From Gammaproteobacteria bacterium (GTDB lineage Bacteria; Gemmatimonadota; Gemmatimonadetes; Longimicrobiales; Gaopeijiaceae), in NCBI GenBank assembly GCA_009840525.1, contig VXNP01000007.1:1-43238 (forward strand): DNA of 43,238 bases, given 5' to 3'. The position numbers were made by a program, and so were the translations under genes. Positions 27,142-35,314 of this stretch are shown piece by piece. A model generated the notes under the pieces. The model was given only the letters and a program-made list of their open reading frames with translations. It did not search any database and was not told where the DNA came from. Position 1 is the first letter of the stretch; each line of letters begins with the position of its first letter.

Positions 27142-27888
27142 TCAGGGTGGGGCCCCCACCCCCACCGAGACCGAAAGCCCGCTGATGTGGTACCTGTAGT
27201 CCAGCCTCAGCGTACCCTGCTCGATGATCCAGTCGAGATAGGACCGCGAGTAGCGAACGCGGATGTCGATCGGCCACGCTCCGCCCACGGTGGCGCCGAT
27301 GCCCACGGTCCAGGGCGTTGTCGTGAACCTGTCGCGATCTTCACCGGCCTCTCCGTTGGCGGGATCGATTCCGCCTGTGGCGAACTCGCTCCACGTCCGG
27401 CGTGGTCCGCCGAAGACGTAGCCCCGCGAGCTTCCCGTTCCGAACCGACGGCCGGCCACGAAGCTGAGCCCGATGCCGTACCGGTCGCCGTAATCCCAAC
27501 TGCCCGGCCAGACATCGTGGACGTTGCCGGCGGGAGTCGGCCGGATCGTGCCTTCGATCGCGCGCCGGACGAAGACGGTGCCCTCGAACTCGGCGCCCAG
27601 CATCCAGTTCCCGGGCAGTTCCCGGTGGACGCCGGCGGCCAGACTCGCGCCCAGCGCCAAGCCTGAAGCGGATGACGCGCTCGAGCTGGACCCACCGCCG
27701 ATGGTGACCTTCTTGATGTGCTCGACGGACAACCGGCCCACCTCGGGGGTTACGCGCAGGAAGCCCGTGGACTGGGCGAGCAGCGGCATCGGAGCCGGCA
27801 GGATGGCGCACAGGGCAGCGACAACCGCGGCGAGCTGCAAGCCCTTCCGCGTCATCGCTCCATCCCGCGTCCGACCCCTTCGCCGCAT
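27142..27888 (-). CDS. Predicted outer-membrane beta-barrel protein
   Basis: A 248-residue exported protein. The signal peptide covers roughly residues 1-39 (hydrophobic run LQLAAVVAALCAILPAP, likely cut after LLAQ). A Ser/Gly-rich turn (IGGGSSSSASSASG) is followed by alternating amphipathic strands with aromatic ends: LALGASLAAGVHRELPGNWMLGAEFEGTVFV, YGIGLSFVAGRRFG, YLDWIIEQGTLRLDYRYHISGLSVSVGVGA. This is typical of small OmpA/OmpW-like barrels. The ATG at 27888 has GGGAG 5 nt upstream; the ATG at 27855 (237 residues) is the alternative. The frame continues upstream but without export signal logic. Specific function is unknown. It is transcribed divergently from the TauD-like gene. Confidence 0.72.
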   Translation of the reverse strand: MRRRGRTRDGAMTRKGLQLAAVVAALCAILPAPMPLLAQSTGFLRVTPEVGRLSVEHIKKVTIGGGSSSSASSASGLALGASLAAGVHRELPGNWMLGAEFEGTVFVRRAIEGTIRPTPAGNVHDVWPGSWDYGDRYGIGLSFVAGRRFGTGSSRGYVFGGPRRTWSEFATGGIDPANGEAGEDRDRFTTTPWTVGIGATVGGAWPIDIRVRYSRSYLDWIIEQGTLRLDYRYHISGLSVSVGVGAPP

Positions 27889-27958
27889 GCCTGCTCCCGG
27901 GTCCATTGGTTGCTCGCGAACACCTTTCGTGCCAACGTGTTTCCGCACTCCGGCGTGT

Positions 27959-28007
27959 CCGGTCCCGCTTGTGCGGGCCGGAGCCGGAACCTGATCCCGA
28001 TTCCGGC
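27959..28007. repeat. Two adjacent hairpins in the divergent intergenic region
   Basis: The first hairpin pairs CCGG-T-CCCGC (27959-27968) with GCGGGCCGG (27973-27981) around a TTGT loop with one bulged T. The second pairs GCCGGAA (27983-27989) with TTCCGGC (28001-28007) around an 11-nt loop. They lie in the 207-nt space between the beta-barrel and TauD-like genes and would fall in the TauD-like 5' leader if transcription starts upstream. Confidence 0.5.
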
Positions 28008-28095
28008 ATACTTCGGAGACCGTAACACCGCCCGCTGGGCGGGACAAACCACGTTGTGCGCCAGATCAGACCGTCGTCGACACCGGATTTCCGCC

Positions 28096-28920
28096 ATGAG
28101 TCGAAACGCCATCACCATCACGCCGGTGACCCCCGTCATCGGTGCCAACGTCGACGGGATCGACCTCGGCAATCTCTCGGACTCCGAGTTCGCCGTTCTG
28201 TACGACGGCCTCATGGTCTACGGGGCGCTCTTCTTCCGCGACCAGGACATCTCCATCGAGAGCCAGAAGCTGCTGGGACAGCGCTTCGGCAAGCTGGTCG
28301 CGCATCCCAACGACCCGGGGGTGGACGGCCATCCCGAGGTCATGCCGATTCACGCGGACGAGAACTCGGTGCGTGCAACCGGCGAGGAGTGGCACTCGGA
28401 CGTGTCGTGCGACCCGCTCCCGCCCATGGGCTCGATCGTGCGCATGCACACCGTCCCCGAGGCCGGCGGAGACACCCTGTTCGCCTGCATGTACGCCGCG
28501 TACGCGGCCCTCTCCGAGCGGATGCGGTCTCTGCTCAGCGGGCTGCGGGCGGTGCACGACGGCGCGCCCTACTACCAGCGCGTGAATCGGCTGCTCGACC
28601 GCGACAACGGAGGGCGCACCTACCCGCGGGCGAAGCACCCCGTCATCCGCACCCATCCCGTGACCGGCCGCAAGGCACTCTTCGTCAACAAGCTGTTCAC
28701 GCAGCACATCATCGGCCTTCCCTCCGGCGAGAGCCGGGCCATTCTCGGCTTCCTGTTCGACCATGTCAGCCGTCCTCACTTTCAGTGCCGATTCCGCTGG
28801 CGGCCCAATTCGGTGGCCATGTGGGACAATAGGTGCACGCAGCATCACGCGATCTGGGACTACTGGCCCGCAACCCGGTCGGGATACCGCGTAACCATCC
28901 AGGGAGAGAAGCCAGAATGA
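28096..28920 (+). CDS. TauD/TfdA-family Fe(II)/2-oxoglutarate dioxygenase
   Basis: A 274-residue dioxygenase of the TauD/TfdA family, which hydroxylates small carboxylates or sulfonates such as taurine using iron and 2-oxoglutarate. Iron ligands are His100 and Asp102 in EEWHSDVS and the distal His250 in NRCTQHHAIWD; Arg265 in SGYRVTIQG is the likely 2-oxoglutarate anchor. The N-terminus PVIGANVDGIDLGNLSD is the classic family opening, which fixes the ATG at 28096. Substrate is not determined; a histidine-like or amino-acid-related compound is only guessed from the neighbours. The stop overlaps the STAS gene by four bases (ATGA). Confidence 0.9.
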   Translation: MSRNAITITPVTPVIGANVDGIDLGNLSDSEFAVLYDGLMVYGALFFRDQDISIESQKLLGQRFGKLVAHPNDPGVDGHPEVMPIHADENSVRATGEEWHSDVSCDPLPPMGSIVRMHTVPEAGGDTLFACMYAAYAALSERMRSLLSGLRAVHDGAPYYQRVNRLLDRDNGGRTYPRAKHPVIRTHPVTGRKALFVNKLFTQHIIGLPSGESRAILGFLFDHVSRPHFQCRFRWRPNSVAMWDNRCTQHHAIWDYWPATRSGYRVTIQGEKPE

Positions 28921-29255
28921 AGATCCGGAGCGAACATCAGGACCGGGCACTCGTCGTGAGCGTGAGCGGCCGAATCGACTCCGGCAACGCGCGCGACTTC
29001 CAGTCCGAGATGGACGGCCTCCTCGACAAGGGAGGCAGGGGCGTGATCCTGGACTGCGAGCAACTCGGCTACGTGAGCAGCGCCGGGCTGCGCGTCCTGC
29101 TCCGGGTCACCCGGCATCTCGACCAGAAGCACGTCCCCTTCGTAGTATGCTCGCTGTCGCCCATGATCTCCGAGGTCTTCCAGATCAGCGGCTTCGACAG
29201 GATCATCCCGGTCGTGACCTCCCGGGCCGACGCCCTCGCCACCCTTCCCCGCTAG
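28917..29255 (+). CDS. STAS-domain anti-sigma-factor antagonist
   Basis: A 112-residue single STAS domain like RsbV/SpoIIAA, which releases a sigma factor or other target by binding an anti-sigma kinase when dephosphorylated. The start MKIRSEHQDRALVVSVSGRIDSGNA and the helix VILDCEQLGYVSSAGLRVLLRV are canonical. Ser54/Ser55 occupy the phosphorylation loop, and ISGFDRIIPV is the usual late motif. No partner kinase or sigma factor is encoded here. It is translationally coupled to the TauD-like gene and lies 33 nt before hisG, so it may also be carried on the histidine message. Confidence 0.88.
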   Translation: MKIRSEHQDRALVVSVSGRIDSGNARDFQSEMDGLLDKGGRGVILDCEQLGYVSSAGLRVLLRVTRHLDQKHVPFVVCSLSPMISEVFQISGFDRIIPVVTSRADALATLPR

Positions 29256-29288
29256 CAGCCATTTCCGGACCTGAACGGGGAGAATCGC

Positions 29289-30158
29289 GTGCCGCCCCTG
29301 AGAATCGCGCTGCCCAACAAGGGCCGCCTGTCGAAGAGCGCCCTGGCGCTCCTGCGCAAGGCCGGGCTGCCCGCCCGCATGCGCAGCGACCGTTCGCTCA
29401 CGGCGCCTCTCGGCAACGATCATCAGGCCATCTTCGTGCGGGCGGCCGACATCCCGGAGCTGGTGGCGGACGGAGCGGCGGAGGTGGGCGTCACGGGCGC
29501 GGACCTGGTCGCCGAGAGCGGCTGCGAGGTGCGGGAACTGCTGGACCTGGAGTTCGGCCGATGCCGGCTGGTGGTGGCGGTGCAGGATGAGAGCGGCATC
29601 CTCGGCATCGCCGACATTCCCGCGGGCACGCGCGTGGCCACCGCGTTTCCGCGGCTGACGCGATCGTATTTCGAGAGGTTCGGCATCGCGGTCGAGATCG
29701 CGACCGTGTCGGGGGCCGCCGAAATCGCGCCCCATCTGGGGGTGGCCGAGATCATCGCCGACCTCACGGCGACGGGTTCCACGCTGCGCGTGAACGGGAT
29801 GCGGGAGGTGGAAACCATCCTGGAGTCCACCGCCCGCCTGATCGCAGGCGAAGCGGTGCTGGACCAGGCCGACTTCGGCGACAGGATCTCCGAACTCTGT
29901 CTGGCGCTCGAATCGGTCCGCCTCGCCCGGGAGAAGCGATACCTGATGGCGAACGTGCCCCGTGACCGGCTGGATGAGGTCAGGCAGGTGATTCCCGGTA
30001 TTTCCGGACCGACCATCGTTGAGGTGATGGGAGGGGGGCCCTGGGTCGCAGCGCACGCGGTGGTCGACGCGGATTGCCTTTCCAGCACGATTCCGCGACT
30101 GAAGAAGCTCGGGGCGGAGGGCATCCTGGTCACCGCGATCGAGAGGCTGTTGCCTTGA
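29289..30158 (+). CDS. hisG: ATP phosphoribosyltransferase, long form
   Basis: First enzyme of histidine synthesis: joins ATP and PRPP to phosphoribosyl-ATP. The 289 residues include the two catalytic lobes (LRIALPNKGRLSKSA, VTGADLVAESG, VATAFPRLTRSYFERFGI, DLTATGSTLRVNGM) and a C-terminal ACT-like regulatory domain (about 210-289). This is therefore the long, histidine-feedback-sensitive form that does not need HisZ. The start is the GTG at 29289 with GGGGAG upstream. The stop overlaps the TTG of hisD. It leads the compact his operon; no leader peptide with a histidine run was seen in the 33 nt before it. Confidence 0.95.
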   Translation: MPPLRIALPNKGRLSKSALALLRKAGLPARMRSDRSLTAPLGNDHQAIFVRAADIPELVADGAAEVGVTGADLVAESGCEVRELLDLEFGRCRLVVAVQDESGILGIADIPAGTRVATAFPRLTRSYFERFGIAVEIATVSGAAEIAPHLGVAEIIADLTATGSTLRVNGMREVETILESTARLIAGEAVLDQADFGDRISELCLALESVRLAREKRYLMANVPRDRLDEVRQVIPGISGPTIVEVMGGGPWVAAHAVVDADCLSSTIPRLKKLGAEGILVTAIERLLP

Positions 30159-31447
30159 AGCTGGCCTTCGATGCGCCCCTGGAGGCGATGAGCGCGGATG
30201 AACGCCGCCTGCTGCTGGAGCGGCGCCCGCCCGAAGAGGCGGGCGTGCGCGAGGCTGTCGCCGCGATTGTCGCCGACGTGCGCGCGCGCGGCGACGACGC
30301 CCTGCGCGAACTGGCGCGCGAGCACGACCGGGTCGAGCTGGACGCCCTGGAAGTTCCGCGCACCCGGTGGCGGGAGGCGGCGCGCCGGCTCTCTGCAGAC
30401 GTGACCGCGGCGCTCGAGCGCGCCGCCGCCAACATCGCCGCCTTCCACCGCGCGCAACTGCCTGCCGACTGGGAGATGGAGACCGAGCCGGGCGTGGTGG
30501 TCGGGCGGCGCTGGGTGCCGCTGGCCGCCGCCGGAGTGTACGCGCCGGGCGGCCTGGCCGCCTACCCGTCGAGCGTCCTTATGGGGGTGATCCCCGCCCG
30601 CGAGGCCGGCGTCGGGGAGGTGGTGGTGTGCTCCCCGCCCGGGCCGGACGGCGAACCCCCCGGGGCCGTCCTGGCGGCGTGCGCGCTGGCGGGCGCTTCC
30701 CGGCTGTTCGCGGTGGGGGGGGCGGGCGCGGTGGCGGCCATGGCATACGGCACCGAGTCGGTGCCCGCGGTCGACGCGGTGGTGGGGCCGGGAAACCGCT
30801 GGGTCACCGAGGCCAAGCGGCAGGTGGCGGGAGACGTGGTCATCGACGCGCCCGCCGGGCCCTCCGAGATCGCCGTGGTGGCGGACGGCACCGCACCCGC
30901 CCGACTGGTTGCGCTCGAGATGGCCGCCCAGGCCGAGCACGACCCCGACGCATCGGCCGTGCTGATCACGCCCAGCGCCCGCCTCGCCGCGGCGGCGCGG
31001 CGCGAGCTGGGCGTCATCGTGGCGGGAGCGGAGCGGCAGGGCGTGGTCGGCGAGGCACTGGCAGCCCGCGGCGCGATCGTCCTGACGCGCTCGCTGGACG
31101 AGGCCACCAGCTTCGCCCGCGCGTACGCGCCCGAACATCTCGCCCTCTACGTCGCCGACCCCGACGCCGCAATGGAGCAGGTGCCCACCGCGGGCACGGT
31201 CTTTCTGGGACCGGCCAGCTCGGTCGCCTTCGGAGACTACATGACCGGCGCCAACCACGTCCTTCCCACGGCGGGCCTGTCGCGGTCGTATTCGGGCCTG
31301 TCCGCCGACCACTTCGTGCGCTCGTTTGCCTGGCAGCGCATTCTGCCCGAGGCGGCCGCGTCGATGGCGCCTCCGGTGGCTCGCCTCGCCCGGCTGGAAG
31401 GACTCCCCGGACACGCCGAGACCGCTCTTGCAAGGATCACCCCATGA
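30155..31447 (+). CDS. hisD: Histidinol dehydrogenase
   Basis: Zinc enzyme that oxidises histidinol twice to histidine with two NAD+. With the TTG at 30155 it has 430 residues, and the conserved positions then fall almost exactly at E. coli numbering: zinc ligands Gln259, His262, Asp361 and His420, and catalytic Glu327-His328 in YAPEHLAL. The GPGN motif and GANHVLPT are intact. The TTG overlaps the hisG stop (TTGA) and has GAGG 8 nt upstream, whereas the longer frame to 30074 has no ribosome site. An 8-bp CGCCCGCC/GGCGGGCG hairpin lies at 30224-30245. Confidence 0.95.
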   Translation: MKLAFDAPLEAMSADERRLLLERRPPEEAGVREAVAAIVADVRARGDDALRELAREHDRVELDALEVPRTRWREAARRLSADVTAALERAAANIAAFHRAQLPADWEMETEPGVVVGRRWVPLAAAGVYAPGGLAAYPSSVLMGVIPAREAGVGEVVVCSPPGPDGEPPGAVLAACALAGASRLFAVGGAGAVAAMAYGTESVPAVDAVVGPGNRWVTEAKRQVAGDVVIDAPAGPSEIAVVADGTAPARLVALEMAAQAEHDPDASAVLITPSARLAAAARRELGVIVAGAERQGVVGEALAARGAIVLTRSLDEATSFARAYAPEHLALYVADPDAAMEQVPTAGTVFLGPASSVAFGDYMTGANHVLPTAGLSRSYSGLSADHFVRSFAWQRILPEAAASMAPPVARLARLEGLPGHAETALARITP

Positions 31448-32571
31448 CCCCATTCCCCCGCGAAGGCTTTCGCGCTCTCAGGCGCTACACCCCGATCGAG
31501 GACCCGGTCGAAATCGAGCTCTCCGACAACACCAACCTCTGGGGCTGCCATCCCGACGCTCTTGCGGTGATGCGCGACGCCGCCTCGGGCGACATCTCCA
31601 ACTATCCGCAGGCCTACTCGAGCGATCTGCGCGACGCCGTCGCCGACACGTTCGACGTCCCCGCCGAGTGCGTCATCACCGGATGCGGCTCCGACGATGT
31701 CCTGGACTCGACCTTCCGGGCGGTGTGCGACCCGGGTGCGCGGGTGGCGTTTCCCAACCCCACCTTCCTGATGATCCCGCACCTGCTGGTCGTCAACAGC
31801 CTCCGCGGAGTCCCGCTGGGCGATGCGCGCCGGCCGCCTTCGCCCCGGGAGTTGCTCGACTCCGATGCGGACCTGATCTACGTATGCACCCCCAACAACC
31901 CCACCGGAACAGCTCTCTCCCGGGCCTGGATCGACGAGCTCCTGGACGGCCTCGGGGCCACCGGTCCGGTGGTCATCCTGGACGAGGCCTACTACGAGTT
32001 CAACGTGGCATCCCCCGGCTACGACCCGGGCGACACATCGCTCGTGGAACGCGCGCTCGCGGTTCCGCGCATCATGATCGCGCGCACCTTCTCGAAGGCG
32101 TACGGTCTCGCGGGGCTGCGCGCAGGGTTCGGCATCGCCCACCCGGATCTGCTGGGCGAAGTCGAGAAGGCCCGCGGTCCCTTCAAGGTCGGTCTGCTCG
32201 CGGAACGGGCGGCGGCGGCGGCGCTGCGCGACCGGTCGGGCTGGCTCGAGCCCACCGTGCGCGAGATCGTCGCGTCCCGCGAACGCCTGGTGGCCGAACT
32301 GCGCCGGCGCGGCGGTGACCCCCTTCCCTCCTCCGCCAACTTCATCATGCTGCCGGTACCGGCTCCTGCGGTCGAGGTGACGCGGGAGATGATCGCCCGG
32401 GGCATCGCCGTGCGCCCCTTCCCCAATGTGCCCGGGGTGGGCGAGGCGCTGCGCGTGACGGTGGGCCCTCCGCCGGTCATCGAGCGGTTCATCGAAGCGT
32501 GGGTGGATATCTGCCACCCGGTCGCCGGGAATGCCGGCCAGGAAGCCGTCGCAGCCGAGGCCGCCGGATGA
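31444..32571 (+). CDS. hisC: Histidinol-phosphate aminotransferase
   Basis: PLP-dependent aminotransferase (fold type I) converting imidazole-acetol phosphate to histidinol phosphate. It has 375 residues, normal for HisC. The Schiff-base lysine is Lys218 in TFSKAYGLAGLRAG; NNPTGT and the LDEAYYEF stretch around Asp180 bind the cofactor. Substrate contacts in the N-terminal DNTNLWGCHPDA resemble the HisC/CobD group. The ATG at 31444 overlaps the hisD stop and the stop overlaps hisH, both ATGA. The C-terminal 20 residues (Ala/Glu-rich) extend past the family core. Confidence 0.93.
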   Translation: MTPFPREGFRALRRYTPIEDPVEIELSDNTNLWGCHPDALAVMRDAASGDISNYPQAYSSDLRDAVADTFDVPAECVITGCGSDDVLDSTFRAVCDPGARVAFPNPTFLMIPHLLVVNSLRGVPLGDARRPPSPRELLDSDADLIYVCTPNNPTGTALSRAWIDELLDGLGATGPVVILDEAYYEFNVASPGYDPGDTSLVERALAVPRIMIARTFSKAYGLAGLRAGFGIAHPDLLGEVEKARGPFKVGLLAERAAAAALRDRSGWLEPTVREIVASRERLVAELRRRGGDPLPSSANFIMLPVPAPAVEVTREMIARGIAVRPFPNVPGVGEALRVTVGPPPVIERFIEAWVDICHPVAGNAGQEAVAAEAAG

Positions 32572-33170
32572 CGCTGCGTGTCGGCGTCTTCGACTACGGC
32601 GCGGGCAACCTGCATTCCCTGGTCAAGGCGATCGAGGTCTCGGGCGCGTCCACGCAGGTCTTCACCGACTGCCGGGAGGCGCTCTCGACGGACGCGCTGG
32701 TTCTTCCCGGGGTGGGTTCCTTCGCAACCGCCGCGCGGGCGCTCTCCGGCGCGGGAGGCGAGGTGCGGGAGGCGCTGGAGGAGGGCTTGCCGTGCCTGGG
32801 GATCTGCCTCGGCATGCAGATCCTGTTCGAGGAAAGCGACGAAGGCGGCGGACCGGGCATCGGCTTCCTGGCGGGCCGCGTGGAGCGGCTCCAGGGCGAG
32901 ATCGTGCCCCACATGGGATGGAACGACGTGGCCACGGGCGGCGATCCGCTCTTCGCGGACACGCCGGACCTCATCGCCTACTACGCCAACAGCTACGTCT
33001 GCAAGCCGCGGGACCAGGATTCGGTGACCGCCTGGTCCGAGTACGAGGGCGATCGATTCGCGGCCGCCGTGCGGCGCGGGCGCTGCTGGGGGACCCAGTT
33101 CCACCCGGAGAAGAGCTCCCGGCCCGGGCTGCGCATCATCGCCAACTTCCTGAAGGAGGCGGCCCGGTGA
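32568..33170 (+). CDS. hisH: Imidazole glycerol phosphate synthase, glutaminase subunit
   Basis: Class I glutamine amidotransferase that feeds ammonia to HisF. The 200 residues carry the nucleophile Cys80 in CLGICLGMQILFE and the triad partners His179 and Glu181 in QFHPEKSS. The opening VGVFDYGAGNLHSLVKA and PHMGWN are diagnostic for HisH over other amidotransferases. The ATG overlaps hisC (ATGA). The gene ends GTGA, and those bases also start a 20-codon reading frame that reaches hisA. AAGGAGG at 33153-33159 lies inside its last codons. Confidence 0.95.
   Translation: MTLRVGVFDYGAGNLHSLVKAIEVSGASTQVFTDCREALSTDALVLPGVGSFATAARALSGAGGEVREALEEGLPCLGICLGMQILFEESDEGGGPGIGFLAGRVERLQGEIVPHMGWNDVATGGDPLFADTPDLIAYYANSYVCKPRDQDSVTAWSEYEGDRFAAAVRRGRCWGTQFHPEKSSRPGLRIIANFLKEAAR
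33153..33159 (+). promoter_or_regulatory. Full Shine-Dalgarno inside the end of hisH
   Basis: AAGGAGG stands 7 nt before the GTG at 33167, the start of a mini-ORF, and 66 nt before the hisA GTG. It is the best ribosome site of this junction, and nothing comparable precedes hisA itself. It overlaps codons for Leu-Lys-Glu-Ala, a common coding arrangement, so chance is possible. Confidence 0.5.
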
Positions 33171-33229
33171 CCAAGAGATCGGCGCGGCACAACCCGCGGC
33201 TCGAGACGACGGCCGGGTCCCCGCCGTGA
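33167..33229 (+). CDS. Possible 20-codon coupling peptide between hisH and hisA
   Basis: GTG at 33167 overlaps the hisH stop (GTGA), reads 20 sense codons (MTKRSARHNPRLETTAGSPP) and stops at TGA 33227-33229, which overlaps the hisA GTG at 33226 (again GTGA). It has a full AAGGAGG 7 nt upstream. The product is basic and Pro-rich and matches nothing recognised. It may serve only to carry ribosomes across the 55-nt gap to hisA, or may be chance. Confidence 0.35.
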   Translation: MTKRSARHNPRLETTAGSPP

Positions 33230-33939
33230 TCGCCGTCCCCGCCGTCGATCTCAGCGGCGGTCGCTGCGTCCAGTGGGTGGGCGGGCTTCCGGAAACCGAG
33301 CAGGTCTCCCTCCCCGACCCGGCGGCGGTCGCCGCGCGCTGGTGGCGCGAGGGCTTCAGCACCCTGCACGTGGTGGATCTGGACGCCGCGCTGGGCAGGG
33401 GCGACAACCGCGCCCTGGTGCGCGAGCTGATCGCCGGCACGGCGGCGGTCACCCAGTTCGGGGGCGGGGTGCGCGACCGCGAGGGCATCGAGCAGGCGCT
33501 CGCGGCCGGCGCCGACCGGATCATCGTGGGGACCCGGGCCGTCGAGGATGCCGCGTGGCTCGCGCGGGCAGCGGCGACATTCCCGGACCAGGTCGTGGTC
33601 GCGGCCGACATGCGCGGCGGGATGGTGCTGCGCCGGGGCTGGACCCGCAGCAGCGAAACCACCATCGAGGACTTTCTGGCGGCGTTGGACGATCTTCCGC
33701 TGGCGGGCGTACTGTGCACGGACGTGGCGCGCGAGGGCCGCGTGCGGGGCAGCGACCTGCATCGGGCCGGAACCGTCATCCGGGCGTCGTCGCATCCCGT
33801 ATGGATGTCCGGGGGTATCAGTTCCGTGGAAGAGTTGCGGCGCCTGCGCGGGATGGGAGCCGCCGGAGCGGTCCTGGGTATGGCCCTCTACGACGGTACC
33901 CTGCCCGCCGCGGCGGTGGCGCGCGACTTCGGCGGATGA
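33226..33939 (+). CDS. hisA: Phosphoribosylformimino-5-aminoimidazole carboxamide ribotide isomerase
   Basis: TIM-barrel isomerase that opens the ribose ring of ProFAR. The 237 residues start IAVPAVDLSGG with catalytic Asp8; the second catalytic aspartate is Asp128 in VVAADMRGG, and CTDVAREGRVRGSD and MSGGISSVEELRRL hold the phosphate sites. The GTG at 33226 places the canonical first strand at the N-terminus. It has no clear Shine-Dalgarno of its own, but its start overlaps the stop of a 20-codon frame. Dual HisA/PriA use cannot be judged from sequence alone; no trp genes are near. Confidence 0.95.
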   Translation: MIAVPAVDLSGGRCVQWVGGLPETEQVSLPDPAAVAARWWREGFSTLHVVDLDAALGRGDNRALVRELIAGTAAVTQFGGGVRDREGIEQALAAGADRIIVGTRAVEDAAWLARAAATFPDQVVVAADMRGGMVLRRGWTRSSETTIEDFLAALDDLPLAGVLCTDVAREGRVRGSDLHRAGTVIRASSHPVWMSGGISSVEELRRLRGMGAAGAVLGMALYDGTLPAAAVARDFGG

Positions 33940-33967
33940 GGCAATCGAAAGGCAAGGAGCGGTGACG

Positions 33968-34519
33968 ATGGCCCAGATCCTGCGCGAGACCGGCGAGACG
34001 CGGGTCCGCGTCGCGGTGGACCGCGGAGACCGCCCTCCTCGCATCGACACCGGGGACGGCTTTCTCGATCACATGCTCGTGACGTTCGCTCGCTACGCCG
34101 GGCTCAAGCTCGAGGTCGAGGCGCGCGGGGACCTGCACCACCACCTCGTGGAGGACGTGGCCATCGGCCTGGGGATGGCGTTGGCCGACATTGTCCCCGA
34201 GCACGCGGCGCGCTACGGCTGGGCTCTGGTCCCGATGGACGAGGCGCTGGTCGAGGCCGCGATCGACACCGGCGGGCGCGCGTACTACGCCGGCGATCTT
34301 CCCACCAGCCTCGCCGATCACTTCTTCCAGAGCCTTTCCACGCATCTCGCCGCGACCCTGCACATCCGCGTCGTCCGGGGCCGCAACCGCCATCACGTCA
34401 TCGAGGCCGCGGTGAAGGCGACAGGGTTCGCCCTGCGCCAGGCGCTCGAGGAGGGCGACGGCGTCTTCAGCACCAAGGGCGCGGTCCGGGTAACCCGTGA
34501 CCCCGCCCCCGGCAACTGA
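33968..34519 (+). CDS. hisB: Imidazoleglycerol-phosphate dehydratase (monofunctional)
   Basis: Manganese enzyme that dehydrates IGP to imidazole-acetol phosphate. The 183 residues contain GDGFLDHML, HHLVED (His58, His59, Glu62) and NRHHVIEA, the two HHxxE metal motifs. Two stretches are shorter than in E. coli: the loop before the first motif reads GDLHHHLVED, three residues less than GDLYIDDHHTVED, and about ten residues are missing after DTGGRAYYAG. No N-terminal phosphatase domain is fused. The ATG at 33968 is preferred over the GTG at 33962 because AAGGAG (33954-33959) is then 8 nt away. Its place between hisA and hisF is unusual. Confidence 0.92.
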   Translation: MAQILRETGETRVRVAVDRGDRPPRIDTGDGFLDHMLVTFARYAGLKLEVEARGDLHHHLVEDVAIGLGMALADIVPEHAARYGWALVPMDEALVEAAIDTGGRAYYAGDLPTSLADHFFQSLSTHLAATLHIRVVRGRNRHHVIEAAVKATGFALRQALEEGDGVFSTKGAVRVTRDPAPGN

Positions 34520-34528
34520 GATCTCGTC

Positions 34529-35314
34529 ATGCTCCGCCCGCGCATCGTAGTCTGCCTGGACGTCCGCGACGGACGCGTGGTGAAGGGCACCCGCTTCGTG
34601 AACCTCCGCGACGTGGGCGATCCGGTGGAGCTGGCCGGCCGCTACGAGGCCGACGGGGCCGACGAGGTGGTCTTCCTGGACATCACCGCGTCCCACGAGG
34701 GTCGCGCCACGCTGCTCGACACGGTGCGCAGGACGGCGGAGGCGCTATTCATCCCGCTGACGGTCGGGGGCGGCGTGGGAACCGTGGACGATGTGGGCGC
34801 GCTGTTGCGGGCCGGCGCCGACAAGGTGAGCGTTAACTCCGCCCTCGCCCGCGAGCCGGAACTCGCCGCCGAGGCCGCGGCGCGCTACGGCAGCCAGTGC
34901 CTTGTCGCCAGCGTCGACGCAGCCCGCGAGGGGGATGGATGGCGCGTGTACACGCACGGAGGAAGGTTGCCCAGGGACCTGGACGCAGTCGAGTGGGCTG
35001 CAGAGTGCGCGCGCCGGGGGGCCGGCGAGATCCTGCTCACCAGCATCGACCGGGATGGCTCGCGCATCGGTTACGACCTGGAGCTGACCCGGCAGGTCGC
35101 GTCGCGGGTATCGGTCCCGGTGGTGGCCTCCGGCGGCGGCGGTTCGGCGGAGGACGTGCTGGAGGTGCTCACCGCGGGAGAAGCCTCGGCCGCTCTGCTG
35201 GCCGGCATCCTCCACGACGGTGTGACCACCGTGACGAATATAAAGTCCGCACTCAAGGCGCGCGGGATGTCGATGCGCGCATCGAACGGCGCTGAAAGGA
35301 GCAGCCAGAGATGA
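34529..35314 (+). CDS. hisF: Imidazole glycerol phosphate synthase, cyclase subunit
   Basis: TIM-barrel cyclase that joins PRFAR with ammonia delivered by HisH, releasing IGP and AICAR. The 261 residues start [16 protein letters not shown] with catalytic Asp11; the second catalytic residue is Asp130 in [10 protein letters not shown], and phosphate-binding motifs [11 protein letters not shown] and [11 protein letters not shown] are present. It begins 9 nt after hisB with only a weak ribosome site. The C-terminal 12 residues are a Ser/Arg extension. The stop overlaps hisIE by four bases. Confidence 0.95.
   Translation: MLRPRIVVCLDVRDGRVVKGTRFVNLRDVGDPVELAGRYEADGADEVVFLDITASHEGRATLLDTVRRTAEALFIPLTVGGGVGTVDDVGALLRAGADKVSVNSALAREPELAAEAAARYGSQCLVASVDAAREGDGWRVYTHGGRLPRDLDAVEWAAECARRGAGEILLTSIDRDGSRIGYDLELTRQVASRVSVPVVASGGGGSAEDVLEVLTAGEASAALLAGILHDGVTTVTNIKSALKARGMSMRASNGAERSSQR

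Noticed and set aside
30749..30765. GGCACCGAGTCGGTGCC, identical to the last hairpin of the S. pyogenes tracrRNA
   Set aside because: It lies in frame inside hisD (YGTESVPAV), with no repeat array, cas gene or T-run nearby. A short GC hairpin coincidence.
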